Origin: Dinoroseobacter shibae DFL 12 = DSM 16493
Lineage (GTDB): Bacteria > Pseudomonadota > Alphaproteobacteria > Rhodobacterales > Rhodobacteraceae
Reading direction: 5' to 3'
NCBI RefSeq assembly: GCF_000018145.1
Contig: NC_009952.1
Coordinates: 3,224,001-3,288,000, forward strand
Length of the DNA: 64,000 nucleotides
Part shown: positions 16,988-27,800 of the stretch, in pieces
How the letters are laid out: the number at the start of each line of letters is the position of its first letter
Position numbering within the stretch: position 1 is the first letter of the stretch
Program-made: the position numbers and the translations under genes
Notes under the pieces: model-generated
The model's input: the letters and a program-made list of their open reading frames with translations, nothing else
Told to the model about the DNA's origin: nothing
Databases searched by the model: none

Positions 16988-18659
16988 GGATGGGGTCGGC
17001 CCCCTCTTCGATCAGCACGGCATCGAGCCCGACCTGCAGTTTGCGGCGGATACGCTCGGCGTCTTCTTCCTCGGGATCGAAGGACAGGGCGCGCTTCCAC
17101 TGGAACTCCGCCTCGCGCTTGCGGTTCACGGCGTAATAGACGTCGCCCAGATGGTCGTTGATGATCGGGTCGAGCGGCTCGAGCGCGACGGCGCGCTCCA
17201 TCAGCGGCACGGCCTCCTCGTAGCGTTCCATCCGGTAGAGCACCCAGCCGAGGCTGTCGGTGATATAGCCATTGTCGGGCCGGGCGGCGACGGCTTCTTC
17301 GATCATGGCGAGGGCTTCGTCCATGTTCTCGCCCATCTCGACGAAGGAATAGCCGAGATAATTCAGCACCATGGGCTGGCCCGGATTGAGTTCCAGCGCG
17401 CGGCGCAGGTCGACCTCCGCCTCGTCCCAGTCGCCGATCCGTTCATGGGCGATGCCGCGGGCGTAGTAGAGCACCCAGTCGTCCTGGCCCTGGGCTTCGG
17501 CGATGGCGATGGCGGCGTCATAGGCCTCGGCGGCTTCGGCGAAATTCTCCATCCGGCGGTGGGTGTCGGCGAGCGCCGCATGAACCCGGGCCACGTCGCC
17601 ATGGGTTTCGACCAGCTGGGTCAGCACCTCGATCGCGGCGTCGGCCTTGCCCGCCTCGCGCAGCACGTTGGCGCGGCCGATCTCGGCGGTCAGGAAGGCG
17701 GGGCTGTCACGGGGGACCTTGTCATAGACCTGGTTGGCCAGATCGAACTGTTCCAGGTCTTCCAGCAGGCTCGCGGTCAGCAGGAGCGCGTCGATATGTT
17801 CCGGCGCAAGGATCTGGGCGAGGCGCGCATAGAGCAGGGTGAAGGCATCCGCCGCCTGACCGTTCAGCGCGATCGCCACGGTGAAGAAGGTCTCGGCATA
17901 GCCCGCGGCGGGGTCCGGCACCACGTCGAAGACCAGGGTGCCTGCGTCGAGCGCGTCGAGGATGGCGGCCCCACGCGGGTCGTCCGCGCCGATCCGGGTC
18001 TCGATCAGGGTGCGGGCCTCGTCGGCGCGGTCGAGCTGGGCCAGTACCTGGGCGTGGGCGATGATCGCGCGGCCCGAGAGGCTTGCGGCGATGCTGCCGT
18101 CTTCGAGGAAAAGCGCATCGGCCCCTTCGAAATCCCCCACCTGCGCGAGCGCCATGGCCTTGTGGTAGATCCCGAAGGCGCGGGTGCGGGGGTCGTCGAT
18201 CATCTCGTCGAAGGCGGCGAGCGCCTCGGCGGGCCGTCCCCGGTCGAGCGCGCGCCACCCCGCGACCAGCAGGTCGCCCACGGGGCCGACGCTGGGCACA
18301 TCCATGTCGAGGCTGCCATCGGGGCCAAGCACATCGGCGGCGAGGATCAGGTTGGCGATCTGGTTGGTGGGATACCCCTCGGCCAGTTTCAGGGCGATGG
18401 GATAGGCGCTGGCCTGGTCGCCCAGGGCGAGGAAGGCAATCGCGGCGCTTTCCATCAGCGCCGGGTTCGCACGGTCACGCATCAGGGCGCGGGCGTAGTA
18501 GCGGGCGGCATCGCGATAATCGCTGTTCAGGCTCGCAGCCCGACCGGCGAGATAGGCGCCCGCAACCCCATCGGGCGCGGCCTGGACCGGCGGGGCGAGG
18601 GGCAGCGCAAGGGCCGCGGCCAGAACCCATCCGAGTGTGCGTTTCGCCTTTCTATCCAT
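16971..18659 (-). CDS. Periplasmic/secreted tetratricopeptide-repeat protein
   Basis: 562 aa. A cleavable signal peptide (about 1-28, ending PPVQAAPDG) precedes a chain of TPR-like helical pairs along the whole length, clearest at about 375-500 (for example [40 protein letters not shown] and [20 protein letters not shown]). The start at 18659 ([11 protein letters not shown]) was chosen because the signal peptide begins there. The protein probably acts as an envelope scaffold, but no specific partner can be inferred. It is the first gene of a pair with ispE. Confidence 0.82.
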   Translation of the reverse strand: MDRKAKRTLGWVLAAALALPLAPPVQAAPDGVAGAYLAGRAASLNSDYRDAARYYARALMRDRANPALMESAAIAFLALGDQASAYPIALKLAEGYPTNQIANLILAADVLGPDGSLDMDVPSVGPVGDLLVAGWRALDRGRPAEALAAFDEMIDDPRTRAFGIYHKAMALAQVGDFEGADALFLEDGSIAASLSGRAIIAHAQVLAQLDRADEARTLIETRIGADDPRGAAILDALDAGTLVFDVVPDPAAGYAETFFTVAIALNGQAADAFTLLYARLAQILAPEHIDALLLTASLLEDLEQFDLANQVYDKVPRDSPAFLTAEIGRANVLREAGKADAAIEVLTQLVETHGDVARVHAALADTHRRMENFAEAAEAYDAAIAIAEAQGQDDWVLYYARGIAHERIGDWDEAEVDLRRALELNPGQPMVLNYLGYSFVEMGENMDEALAMIEEAVAARPDNGYITDSLGWVLYRMERYEEAVPLMERAVALEPLDPIINDHLGDVYYAVNRKREAEFQWKRALSFDPEEEDAERIRRKLQVGLDAVLIEEGADPIHVATD

Positions 18660-18820
18660 GACTGCGCCTTTCGATGGGGAAGAGAGGTACACCAGAGCGT
18701 AGCGGCGCGGCGCGGCACTGTCCATCCGCGCAACCGCCCCTGCCGGGCGGGACGGGGGCGGATCACGGGATCGTCACGGCATCATCACGGGGCACGGGCG
18801 CCCCGGCGGGCGCCTGCGCC

Positions 18821-20470
18821 TCACATGTTCGGGTAGTTCGGGCCGTCTCCGCCCTGGGGGGTGGTCCAGACGATGTTCTGGGCGGGGTCCTTGATATCGC
18901 AGGTCTTGCAGTGGACGCAGTTCTGGAAGTTGATGACGAACCGGGTCGGCTTGCCCTCTTCGCGGACGAACTCGTAGACCCCCGCCGGGCAATAGCGCGC
19001 CGAGGGGCCGGCGTAGTCGGGCAGGTTCCTGCCCACGGGAATGCTGGCATCCTTCAGGGTCAGGTGCGCGGGCTGCGCCTCTTCATGGTTGGTGAAGGAA
19101 TAGGCCACGTTGGTCAGCCGGTCGAAGGACAGCACGCCATCGGGCTTGGGGTAGTCGATGGGCGTGAACCTGGCCGCCTTGCCGGTGGCCTCGGCGTCGG
19201 TCTTGCCGTGCTTGACCGTCCCGAACAGTGAAAAGCCCAGCGTGTTGGTCCACATGTCGAGCCCGCCCAGGGTCAGGGATGCCGTCAGCCCGTATTTCGA
19301 CCATAGCGGCTTGACGTTGCGCACCTTCTTGAGGTCCTGGCCCACCGGGCCATAGCGCAACTCGCCCTCGTATTCCTTCAGGGTATCGCCGAACCGGCCC
19401 GCCGCCAGCGCGGCATGGGCCGCCTCCGCCGCCGCCTTGCCCGACAACATCGCGTTGTGGTTGCCCTTGATCCGCGGCACGTTCACCAGCCCCACGGAAC
19501 AGCCCAGCAGCACCCCGCCAGGAAAGCAGGCCTTGGGCATGGACTGGTACCCGCCCTCGGAGATCGCGCGCGCGCCGTAGGCCACCCGCTTGCCGCCCTT
19601 GAGCAGCTCGGCCACCATCGGGTGGTGCTTGAACCGCTGGAATTCCATGTAGGGGAACAGGTACGGGTTTTCGTAGTTCAGGTGCACCACGAAGCCCACA
19701 TAGACCTGGTTGTTGTCCAGGTGATAGATGAACGACCCGCCGCCCGCGTTCTTGCCCAGAGGCCAGCCCATGGTGTGCACGACCCTGCCTTCGCGGTGCT
19801 TCTCGGGGTCGATTTCCCAGATTTCCTTCATGCCAAGGCCGTATTTCTGCGGCTCGCGGCCCATGGACAGGTCGTATTTCTCGATCACTTGCTTGCTGAG
19901 CGATCCGCGCACGCCTTCGCCCAGCATCACGTATTTGCCGTGTAGCTCCATGCCCGGCTCGTAGCTGTCGCCGGGCGTGCCGTCGGGGTTCTTGCCGAAC
20001 TCGCCGGCGACCACGCCTTTGACTTCGCCGTTCTCGCCGTAAACCAGCTCCGAGCAGGACATGCCGGGGAAGATCTCGACGCCCATTTCCTCGGCCTGCT
20101 CGGCCATCCAGCGACAGACATTACCCATCGAGACGATGTAGTTGCCGTGGTTGTTCATCAGCGGCGGCATGGGGAAGGTCGGGATGCGCATCGCGCCCGC
20201 CTCGCCCAGCATGTAGAACTTGTCCTCGCGCACGGGCACGGTGATGGGCGCGCCGCGGTCCTTCCAGTCGGGGATCAGCGCATCGAGACCGACGGGATCC
20301 AGCACCGCGCCGGACAGGATATGCGCGCCGACCTCTGAGCCTTTTTCCAGCACGACGACGTTCAGATCCGCGTCCAGCTGTTTCAGACGGATCGCCGCCG
20401 ACAGGCCCGCCGGGCCCGCTCCGACGATCACCACGTCGTATTCCATCGCTTCACGCTCGATCTGGGTCAT
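18821..20470 (-). CDS. Electron transfer flavoprotein-ubiquinone oxidoreductase
   Basis: 549 aa. Membrane-associated FAD/[4Fe-4S] enzyme that passes electrons from ETF (fatty-acid and amino-acid dehydrogenases) to ubiquinone. N-terminal FAD fold [19 protein letters not shown]; long central substrate/quinone domain; C-terminal cluster motif with a CPAGVYEF cysteine and [13 protein letters not shown], giving the four Fe-S ligands. Length matches mitochondrial-type ETF-QO. It could serve the acyl-CoA dehydrogenase at 31050, although no etfA/etfB are in the window. It is divergent from greA. Confidence 0.95.
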   Translation of the reverse strand: MTQIEREAMEYDVVIVGAGPAGLSAAIRLKQLDADLNVVVLEKGSEVGAHILSGAVLDPVGLDALIPDWKDRGAPITVPVREDKFYMLGEAGAMRIPTFPMPPLMNNHGNYIVSMGNVCRWMAEQAEEMGVEIFPGMSCSELVYGENGEVKGVVAGEFGKNPDGTPGDSYEPGMELHGKYVMLGEGVRGSLSKQVIEKYDLSMGREPQKYGLGMKEIWEIDPEKHREGRVVHTMGWPLGKNAGGGSFIYHLDNNQVYVGFVVHLNYENPYLFPYMEFQRFKHHPMVAELLKGGKRVAYGARAISEGGYQSMPKACFPGGVLLGCSVGLVNVPRIKGNHNAMLSGKAAAEAAHAALAAGRFGDTLKEYEGELRYGPVGQDLKKVRNVKPLWSKYGLTASLTLGGLDMWTNTLGFSLFGTVKHGKTDAEATGKAARFTPIDYPKPDGVLSFDRLTNVAYSFTNHEEAQPAHLTLKDASIPVGRNLPDYAGPSARYCPAGVYEFVREEGKPTRFVINFQNCVHCKTCDIKDPAQNIVWTTPQGGDGPNYPNM

Positions 20471-20674
20471 TCGCTCTCACACTGGCTAGCCCCGAGGGGG
20501 ATTGAAATAATATTGCGCCACGAGATAGCGGGCGCGTCCGGAAGGGTCAATTGTGACGCTGCGCTGCAACGAATTCTGACGTGGGAACACGCCCTGCAAA
20601 CCGGCCTTGCGTGGGCGCGGGGCATGATTATGGTTCTTGTTTCAGGTTTCGACTCGAATTCTCAGGAAAGACCC

Positions 20675-21145
20675 ATGGAAAAAATCCCCATGACCCGCCG
20701 GGGTCATTCGGCGTTGGATACGGAGCTGAAACAGCTCAAGAGCGTGGAACGCCCCGCCGTGATCCGGGCGATTGCCGAGGCGCGCGAGCATGGTGACCTG
20801 TCCGAGAATGCCGAGTACCACGCCGCGCGCGAAAAGCAGAGCTTTATCGAAGGCCGGGTGAAGGAGTTGGAGGCGCTGTTGTCGCGCGCACAAGTGATTG
20901 ACCCCGCGACCCTGTCGGGCGCGGTCAAGTTCGGCGCCACCGTGACCATCGTCGACGAGGACACGGACGAGGAGAAGACCTACCAGATCGTGGGGGAGGC
21001 GGAGGCCGATATCGAAAAGGGCCTGCTGAACCTCAAATCGCCCATCGCCCGCGCCCTGATCGGCAAGGAGGAAGGCGACAGCGTCGAGGTCCGCACCCCG
21101 GGCGGCACGAAGTCTTACGAAATCCTCGAGATCGCGTACAAGTAA
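20675..21145 (+). CDS. greA: Transcription elongation factor GreA
   Basis: 156 aa. Stimulates cleavage of backtracked RNA by RNA polymerase. The N-terminal coiled coil has the signature [19 protein letters not shown], including the acidic tip, and the C-terminal FKBP-like domain ends [19 protein letters not shown]. The ATG at 20675 has AGGAAAG about 6 bases upstream and gives the family-standard length; the frame is open to 20513 but that part is not GreA-like. A membrane protein gene follows after 29 bp. Confidence 0.96.
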   Translation: MEKIPMTRRGHSALDTELKQLKSVERPAVIRAIAEAREHGDLSENAEYHAAREKQSFIEGRVKELEALLSRAQVIDPATLSGAVKFGATVTIVDEDTDEEKTYQIVGEAEADIEKGLLNLKSPIARALIGKEEGDSVEVRTPGGTKSYEILEIAYK

Positions 21146-21174
21146 CCGCGACGGCACAAAAAACGGAAACGAGC

Positions 21175-22209
21175 ATGGCGCAGCAGTCGAAAGGGACCGG
21201 TCAGGACCTTGGCGGGTTCGGCATGCCTGGCGCCCGCCACGGGATCACCGCGATCGAGATCATCGCGCTGGGGCTCAGCCTGGTCTGGCTGGTGATGGTG
21301 CTGATCCTGTTCTTCGTGCTCGACCTCGGCGCAAGCATCGCCGCCACCGGGGCCGGGGCGCTGGGGATCGTGATGATCCTGTTGGCGGTGTTCCTGCCCA
21401 TCGCGCTGATCTGGGTGGCGGCCTCCGTGGCGCGCACGGCGCGGATCATGCGCGACGAGGCCGACCGGCTGCAGGGGGCCATTGCCGCCATGCGCGAAAC
21501 CGTGGTGCAGCAGGCCCGCAGTCAGGGCGCCATGCCGCCGACGGTCGCCCAGAAGATCGACCAGATCGCCCAGACCGCCAAGCAGACCGAGACCGCATTG
21601 GTGACCTTCGCCAGTGCGCGGACCGGCCCGGCGCAATCCTCCGAGAGCAAGGCCGCCCTGGCCGAGCCGCAGGTCAAGCGCCTGCCGCGCGAGACGCAGC
21701 CATCGCTCGGCTTCGACACGCCGGAGGACCTGCGGGAGCCGATTTCCGTGTCCGAATTCATCCGCGCGGCGAATTTCCCCGAGACCACGGAGGACAAGGA
21801 AGGCTTTCGCGCCCTGCGCCGCGCGCTGGAGGATCGGGATGCGGGCAAGCTGATTCGGTCGGCGCAGGATGTGCTGACCCTGTTGTCCGAGGACGGGATC
21901 TACATGGACGACCTGACCCCGGACCGGGCCAAGCCCGATGCCTGGCGCCGCTTCGCCGAGGGCGAGCGCGGGCGGACGGTCGCGGCCCTGGGGGGCATCC
22001 GGGACCGGTCCTGCCTTGCGCTGAGTTCGGCGCGGATGAAGTCCGACCCGATCTTTCGCGACACGGTCCACCATTTTCTACGCCATTTCGACCGGACGTT
22101 TTCGGCCTTCGCGGCCCATGCCACGGATGAAGAGATCATCAAGCTTGCCGATACCCGGTCGGCGCGGGCCTTCATGTTGCTCGGCCGGGTGACCAAGACC
22201 TTCGAGTGA
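21175..22209 (+). CDS. Conserved membrane protein with coiled coil, unknown function
   Basis: 344 aa. Two hydrophobic helices near the N-terminus (about 28-48 and 58-84), then a heptad-rich coiled coil (about 90-145), a charged linker and a globular helical C-terminal domain (about 180-344, with SVSEFIRAANFPETTEDKEG and FRDTVHHFLRHFDRTFSAFA). I do not recognise a named domain, although the gene-next-to-greA context looks typical of Rhodobacteraceae. The N-terminus faces the cytoplasm by charge. It follows greA by 29 bp and may share its transcript. Confidence 0.78.
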   Translation: MAQQSKGTGQDLGGFGMPGARHGITAIEIIALGLSLVWLVMVLILFFVLDLGASIAATGAGALGIVMILLAVFLPIALIWVAASVARTARIMRDEADRLQGAIAAMRETVVQQARSQGAMPPTVAQKIDQIAQTAKQTETALVTFASARTGPAQSSESKAALAEPQVKRLPRETQPSLGFDTPEDLREPISVSEFIRAANFPETTEDKEGFRALRRALEDRDAGKLIRSAQDVLTLLSEDGIYMDDLTPDRAKPDAWRRFAEGERGRTVAALGGIRDRSCLALSSARMKSDPIFRDTVHHFLRHFDRTFSAFAAHATDEEIIKLADTRSARAFMLLGRVTKTFE

Positions 22210-22272
22210 GCGCGCTTGCCCCTGCCGCGCCGGTGGTCTAGCAGGCCCCGGTATCGGCAACACGGTGAACCC

Positions 22273-22977
22273 ATGTCCAGCCTCTATCTCCAGGGCCTGC
22301 GCCAAGGCGCGCCCTTTCTGCTCGTGACCGTGCCCTTCGGCATGCTCTTCGGTGTGGTCGCCACCGAGGCGGGGCTGAACATCGCCGAGGTGATGGGATT
22401 CAGCCTTCTGGTGATCGCGGGGGCCGCGCAATTCACGGCCGTGCAACTTCTGAGCGAGAACGCCCCGGTGATCATCGTGCTGGCCTCGGCCCTGGCGGTG
22501 AACCTGCGCATGGCGCTCTATTCCGCGTCGATCGCGCCGCATCTCGGCCCCCTGCCCGTCTGGCAGAAGGCGATTTGCGCCTATTTTCTGGTGGATCAGA
22601 CCTATGCCGTCTCTGTCGCCCGGTTCGAGAAGGACCCCGCATTGCCCCTGCGGGAGCGGTTCGCCTTCCATCTCGGCGCGGCCTCGCTGATCTGCCTGTG
22701 CTGGTACCCCGCGACCTGGACCGGGGCGGTCCTGGGGGCGCGGATACCGCCGGAAATGGCGCTGGATTTCGCCCTGCCGATCACCTTCCTCGCGCTGGTG
22801 GCCCCGGCCCTGACCAGCCTGGCCCATGTGGTCGCGGCCTTCACCGCGACCGTTCTGGCGCTGGCCTTTGTCGGCCTGCCCTTCAGCCTGGGCACCATCT
22901 TTGCGGCGGGCTGCGCGATGCTCGTCGGCGCCCGGGTGGAGCTGTGGCAGACCCGCCGCCGGGAGGCTGCCCGATGA
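22273..22977 (+). CDS. azlC: AzlC-family branched-chain amino acid exporter subunit
   Basis: 234 aa, strongly hydrophobic with about 7-8 membrane helices. It begins MSSLYLQGLRQGAPFLLVTV and has the AzlC hallmark VIAGAAQFTAVQLL in the first third and NLRMALYSASIAPHL. AzlC with AzlD exports branched-chain amino acids in bacteria; the substrate here is inferred by family. The start at 22273 is preferred over upstream in-frame codons from 22216, which lack hydrophobic character. It overlaps azlD by 4 bases. Confidence 0.9.
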   Translation: MSSLYLQGLRQGAPFLLVTVPFGMLFGVVATEAGLNIAEVMGFSLLVIAGAAQFTAVQLLSENAPVIIVLASALAVNLRMALYSASIAPHLGPLPVWQKAICAYFLVDQTYAVSVARFEKDPALPLRERFAFHLGAASLICLCWYPATWTGAVLGARIPPEMALDFALPITFLALVAPALTSLAHVVAAFTATVLALAFVGLPFSLGTIFAAGCAMLVGARVELWQTRRREAAR

Positions 22978-23306
22978 TCGACATCTCGCCCGTCACGCTC
23001 TGGGGGCTGATCGTGCTGCTTGGGATCGGGACTTTCCTGATCCGCTATTCCTTCCTCGGTCTGATCGGCGACCGGGAATTGCCGGAATGGCTGTTGCGGC
23101 ACCTGCGCTACACCTCGGTCGCGGTGTTCCCGGCCCTGATCGCGCCGCTGGTGGTCTGGCCCGCCGCCACGGGCGGGGAGGCCGAGCCCGCCCGCATTTC
23201 AGCCGCCGTCGTCACCCTCGCGGTCGGGGTGCTGAGCCGGAATGTCCTGCTCTCGATCATCTGCGGGATCGCGACGCTTTACGGGATGCTGGCGCTCCTG
23301 GGCTAA
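22974..23306 (+). CDS. azlD: AzlD-family branched-chain amino acid exporter subunit
   Basis: 110 aa with three to four membrane helices. MIDISPVTLWGLIVLLGIGT followed by FLIRYSFLGLIGDRELPEWL matches PF05437 (AzlD), the small obligate partner of AzlC. The conserved RYSF and VAVFPALIAP segments are present. The ATG overlaps the azlC stop (ATGA), indicating coupled synthesis of the two subunits. The next gene, an RND adaptor, starts 93 bp later and appears to have its own promoter. Confidence 0.9.
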   Translation: MIDISPVTLWGLIVLLGIGTFLIRYSFLGLIGDRELPEWLLRHLRYTSVAVFPALIAPLVVWPAATGGEAEPARISAAVVTLAVGVLSRNVLLSIICGIATLYGMLALLG

Positions 23307-23319
23307 CACCTGCGCGAGT

Positions 23320-23349
23320 TTGACTTTTTTCTGCGCCGGAAACGATTAT
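23320..23349 (+). promoter_or_regulatory. Candidate sigma-70-type promoter for RND efflux genes
   Basis: TTGACT (23320-23325) and GATTAT (23344-23349) are separated by 18 bp, 50 bp upstream of the adaptor start codon, in a locally AT-rich patch (GACTTTTTTCTG). The hexamers match the consensus at 5/6 and 4/6 positions. This is a sequence match only. Confidence 0.35.
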
Positions 23350-23399
23350 CTCTTACGCTATACAGAGCAGGTCCGCTCATAGCCCGGAGACCCCTAGCC

Positions 23400-24863
23400 A
23401 TGCGATTCCTGACCCGCAGCCTTGTGGGCCTTGTGCTTCTGTCCCTGACATTGGGGCTTCTGGGGCTGGGCGGGCTGATCCTGTCCGATGCGATCACCGC
23501 GCGCAATGCCGATGCCCCGGCGAGCAGCACGGCCCGCGAGCGGGTCTATGCCGCAAGCGTGATGACCCTGGAGCCGGAGGTCGTCACCCCGGTCCTGACT
23601 GTTTTCGGAGAAATCCGCAGCCGCCGCACCTTGGAGCTGCGCGCCTCCAGCGCCGGCGTGATCACCGCCCTGCACCCCTCGTTCGAAGAGGGCGGGCGCG
23701 TGGCGGCGGGCGAGGTTCTGGCCCAGATCGACCCGGCGGATGCGGAAACCGCCTTGCAGAAGGCGCGCAACGACCTGGCCGAGGCGCGCGCGACGCTGGC
23801 GGATGCGGAACGCTCTTTGGTGCTGGCGACCGATGACGTCGCCGCGGCACAGGCGCAGCTGGACCTGCAGCGGCGGGCGCTGGCGCGGCAACGCGACCTT
23901 CTGGCCCGCGGCGTCGGGACCGAAGCCAATGTGGAGGGGGCCGAACTGGCCGAGGCCGCCGCCCTGCAATCACTGCTGTCGCGCCGCACGGCACTGGCCG
24001 CGGTGGAGGCCCGGATCGACCAGGCCCGGACCCAGATCGCCCGGCGCGAGATCGAGGTGGCCGAGGCCGCCCGCGACCTGGAGGATACCACCCTGACGGC
24101 GGCCTTCGACGGCACGCTCAGCGGCACTGCCGCCGTGATCGGCGGGCGCGTGGCGGCGAACGAGAAACTGGCCGATCTGATCGACCCCACGGCGCTGGAA
24201 GTGGCCTTCCGCACCTCCGCCACCCAGTACCTGCGCCTGTTGGACGACAGCGGGCGGTTGCGGGACACCGAGGTGGAGGTCACGCTCGAGGTGCTGGGGG
24301 AGGCGATCCGCGCCACGGCGCAGCTCAACCGCGCCGCGGCACGGGTCGGCGAGGGGCAGACCGGCCGGCTGCTCTTCGCCCGTCTGGACGACGCGCCCGC
24401 CTTCCGCCCCGGCGATTTCGTGACCGTCACCGCCCCGGAGCCGCCGGTGGAGGACGCGGTGGTGCTGCCCGCGACCGCCGTGGCCCCCGATGGCAGCGTT
24501 TTGCTGCTGGGCGCGGAGGACCGGCTGGAGGTCGGCCGGGTGGAGATCCTGCGCCGTCAGGGCGACGAGATGATCGTGCGCGTCGGCGGCCATGCGGGCC
24601 GCGAAGTGGTGACCGAGCGCGCGCCGGTCCTGGGCGCTGGGATCAAGGTCCGTCCGATCCGGGCCACGCCGGAGGGGGCGGTGACCGCCGCCAGTACCGA
24701 GATGCTCACCCTCGACCCGGACCGCCGCGCGCGCCTGATCGCCTTCGTGGAGGGCAATGACCGGATGCCCGCAGAGGCCAAGGCCCGGCTGGTGGCGCAA
24801 CTGGCCGAGGACCAGGTGCCGGCCGCCGTGGTCGCGCGGCTTGAGAGCCGGATGGGCAGCTGA
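23400..24863 (+). CDS. RND efflux periplasmic adaptor (membrane fusion protein)
   Basis: 487 aa. One N-terminal membrane anchor (about 6-30), the first half of a biotinyl-lipoyl domain (ELRASSAGVITALHPSFEEG), a long alpha hairpin (about 115-225), the lipoyl return (DTTLTAAFDGTLSGTAAVIG) and beta-barrel and proximal domains. This is the HlyD/AcrA architecture linking an RND pump to an outer-membrane channel. It is longer than usual, with a helical C-terminal tail of about 50 residues (LDPDRRARLIAFVEGNDRMP). The stop is one base before the pump ATG. No TolC-like gene is adjacent. Confidence 0.9.
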   Translation: MRFLTRSLVGLVLLSLTLGLLGLGGLILSDAITARNADAPASSTARERVYAASVMTLEPEVVTPVLTVFGEIRSRRTLELRASSAGVITALHPSFEEGGRVAAGEVLAQIDPADAETALQKARNDLAEARATLADAERSLVLATDDVAAAQAQLDLQRRALARQRDLLARGVGTEANVEGAELAEAAALQSLLSRRTALAAVEARIDQARTQIARREIEVAEAARDLEDTTLTAAFDGTLSGTAAVIGGRVAANEKLADLIDPTALEVAFRTSATQYLRLLDDSGRLRDTEVEVTLEVLGEAIRATAQLNRAAARVGEGQTGRLLFARLDDAPAFRPGDFVTVTAPEPPVEDAVVLPATAVAPDGSVLLLGAEDRLEVGRVEILRRQGDEMIVRVGGHAGREVVTERAPVLGAGIKVRPIRATPEGAVTAASTEMLTLDPDRRARLIAFVEGNDRMPAEAKARLVAQLAEDQVPAAVVARLESRMGS

Positions 24864-24864
24864 C

Positions 24865-27800
24865 ATGGGCGCTCTGGGCGGAATTCTCACCTATTTCACC
24901 CGGCACCGGACGGCGGCGAACCTGCTGCTGCTGATGCTGCTGGCCATCGGCTTCGCAGTGATCCCCCAGATGCGGACCCAGTTCTTTCCGGACGTGGTGG
25001 TCGACGACATCACCGTGCAGGTCAGCTGGGACGGCGCCGGGGCCGAGGATGTGGACCGCGCCATCGTGTCCCTGCTGGAGCCTGCCCTGCAGGCGGTCGA
25101 GGGCGTGACCGAAAGCGACGCCACCGCCCGCGAAGGTAGCGCAAGGATTTCGGTGGAGTTCGAGCCCGGCTGGGACATGAGCCGCGCCACCGACGATGTG
25201 CGCGCCGCCATGGATGCGATCACCGACCTGCCCGAAGACGCCGAGGAGCCGGTGATCCGGCGCAACAACTGGCGCGACCGGATCACCGACGTGGTGGTGC
25301 ACGGCCCCGTGGGTGTGGACCAGTTGGCGCGGTTCTCAGACGAATTCGTCGCCCGCCTTTTCGAGGCCGGGGTGACCCGCACCACGATCCGCGGCATCGC
25401 CGCCCCCGAGACCCTGGTGGAGGTCGCCACGCTCGACCTGATCCGCCACGACCTGACCCTGCGCGAGATCGCCGACGTGATCGCGGGCGCGGTGGACAGC
25501 GCCCCTTCCGGCGACATCGCCGGGGGCAGCGCCCGGGTGCGCACCGGCACCGAGACCCGCAGCGCCGAGGACCTCGCCGCCCTGCCCCTGCGCACGGATG
25601 CGGACGGCAACGTGCTGACCGTGGGCGATGTGGCGACGATCTTCGTCGGCGGCGTGGACCGGGACCGGGCCTATTTCGTCGGCGCGAATCCGGCCATCTC
25701 GGTCCGCGTCGACCGCTCCGAGGAGGGCGACGCGATCGCCATCCAGGCCCAGGTGGCCGAGGTCGCCGAAGCGCTGGAACGGGACCTGCCCGCAGGGGTC
25801 CGGATCGAGCTGATCCGCACCCGGGCGGAGCAAATTTCCAGCCGCCTGAACATCCTGGTGGATAACGGGCTGCTGGGCCTCGCACTTGTTGTGGGTCTGC
25901 TGTTCCTGTTTCTGAACGCGCGCACCGCCTTCTGGGTTGCCGCCGGCATCCCGGTTGCGATGATGGCGGCGATGTCGCTGATGTATCTCGGCGGGCTCAC
26001 CCTGAACATGGTGTCGCTCTTTGCGCTGATCATCACCTTGGGGATCGTGGTCGATGACGCCATCGTCGTGGGCGAGCATGCCGATTACCGCGCGCGGTAC
26101 ATGGGCGAGGACGGCCCGACCGCCGCCGCCAATGCCGCCATCCGCATGGCGCCCCCGGTCTTCACGGCCACGATCACCACGGTCATCGCGTTCTTCGGTC
26201 TGACGGCCATCGGCGGGAGTTTCGGCAACCTGATCTATGCGATTCCCTTCACGGTGATCGCGGTGCTGCTGGCCAGCCTGGTGGAGTGTTTCCTGATCCT
26301 GCCGAACCACATGGCCCATGCGCTGGCCCATTCCGCCAGGGAACACTGGTACGACTGGCCCTCGCGCCAGGTGAACCGGGGCCTTGACTGGGTGAAACGG
26401 GTGCTGTTCCGCCGCCTGATCGCCTTCTGCATCGCTGCGCGCTACCCGGTCTTTGCCGGGGCCATCGTGCTGCTCCTGGCGCAGGCGGCGCTGTTCGTGC
26501 GGGGCGACGTGACATGGCGCTTCTTCAACGCGCCCGAGCGCGGCTCGATCACCGGCAATTTCGCCATGCTGCCCGGCGCGACCCGCGAAGACACGTTCGA
26601 GGCCATGCGCCTGATCCAGCAAGGCACGGACGAGGTTGCCGCCCGCTACGAGGCCGAGCATGGGCTCAATCCGCTGGCCTTCGTGCTGACCGAGGTGGGC
26701 GGCACCACCGGGCGCGGCCTTGCCGGCGCCGACAGCAAGGATACCGATCAGCTGGGCTCCATCGCCATCGACCTGATCGACGCCGACCTGCGCCCCTATT
26801 CGTCCTTCACCTTCCTTGCGGACCTGCAGGACGCCGTCCCGCGCCACCCGATGCTGGAGACCCTGAGCTTCCGCGGCTGGCGTTCCGGTCCGGGCGGCGA
26901 TGCGCTCTCGGTGGAGTTCTACGGCGCGGATACAGAAACGCTCAAGGCCGCCGCCGAGGCGCTCAAGACCCGGCTCGCGATCTACCCGGAGGTCTCGGCG
27001 CTGGAGGACAGCCTGGCCTATGACAAGCAAGAGCTGATCCTCGATCTGACCCCCACGGGCAGCCAGCTGGGCTTCGACATCGACGCGCTGGGGCGCGAGT
27101 TGCGCGCGCGGCTCAACGGGATCGAGGCGGCGACCTATCCCGTGGGCACCCGCACCGGCGCAATCCGGGTGGAACTGCCCGCCGCCGAGATCGGCCCGGA
27201 TTTCCTCGACCGGATGCTGCTGCGCACCCCCTCGGGCGCCTATGTGCCCCTGGCCGATATCGTCTCGGTCCGCAGCCAGGAGGGGTTCTCCCGCATCCAG
27301 CGCGAGAACGGGCTTCGGGTGGTCTCGGTGACCGGCGACATCTCGGAGGACGACCCGGTCCGGGCCGCCGAGATCAACACCCTGCTGATCGAAGAGCACC
27401 TGCCCCGCATCCAGGAAGAATTCGGCGTCAACTACGTTCAGACCGGCCTCGCGGAGCAGGAGCGCGCCTTCCTGACCGACGCCACCATCGGCTTCCTGCT
27501 CTGCCTCGTGGGGATCTACCTGTGCCTGGCCTGGATCTTCTCCAGCTGGACGCGGCCCGCTGTGGTGATGGTGGTGATCCCGTTCGGGTTGATCGGGGCG
27601 ATCTGGGGGCATTACGTCTGGGACGTGCCGCTGTCGATGTTCTCGGTGGTGGGCCTGATCGGCATGGCGGGGATCATCATCAACGATTCCATCGTGCTGG
27701 TGAGCACGATCGACGAATACGGCAAGGAGCGGGGCCTCGTCCCCGCCATCATCGACGGGACGGTGGACCGGCTGCGGCCCGTGTTGCTGACCACCCTGAC

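Noticed and set aside
16899-18836. 645-codon plus-strand frame
   Set aside because: Antisense to the TPR protein gene; no motifs, and both true genes on the other strand have family support.
23326-23399. Second promoter using TATACA at 23359
   Set aside because: No -35-like hexamer at the right spacing; the TTGACT/GATTAT pair is the better candidate.
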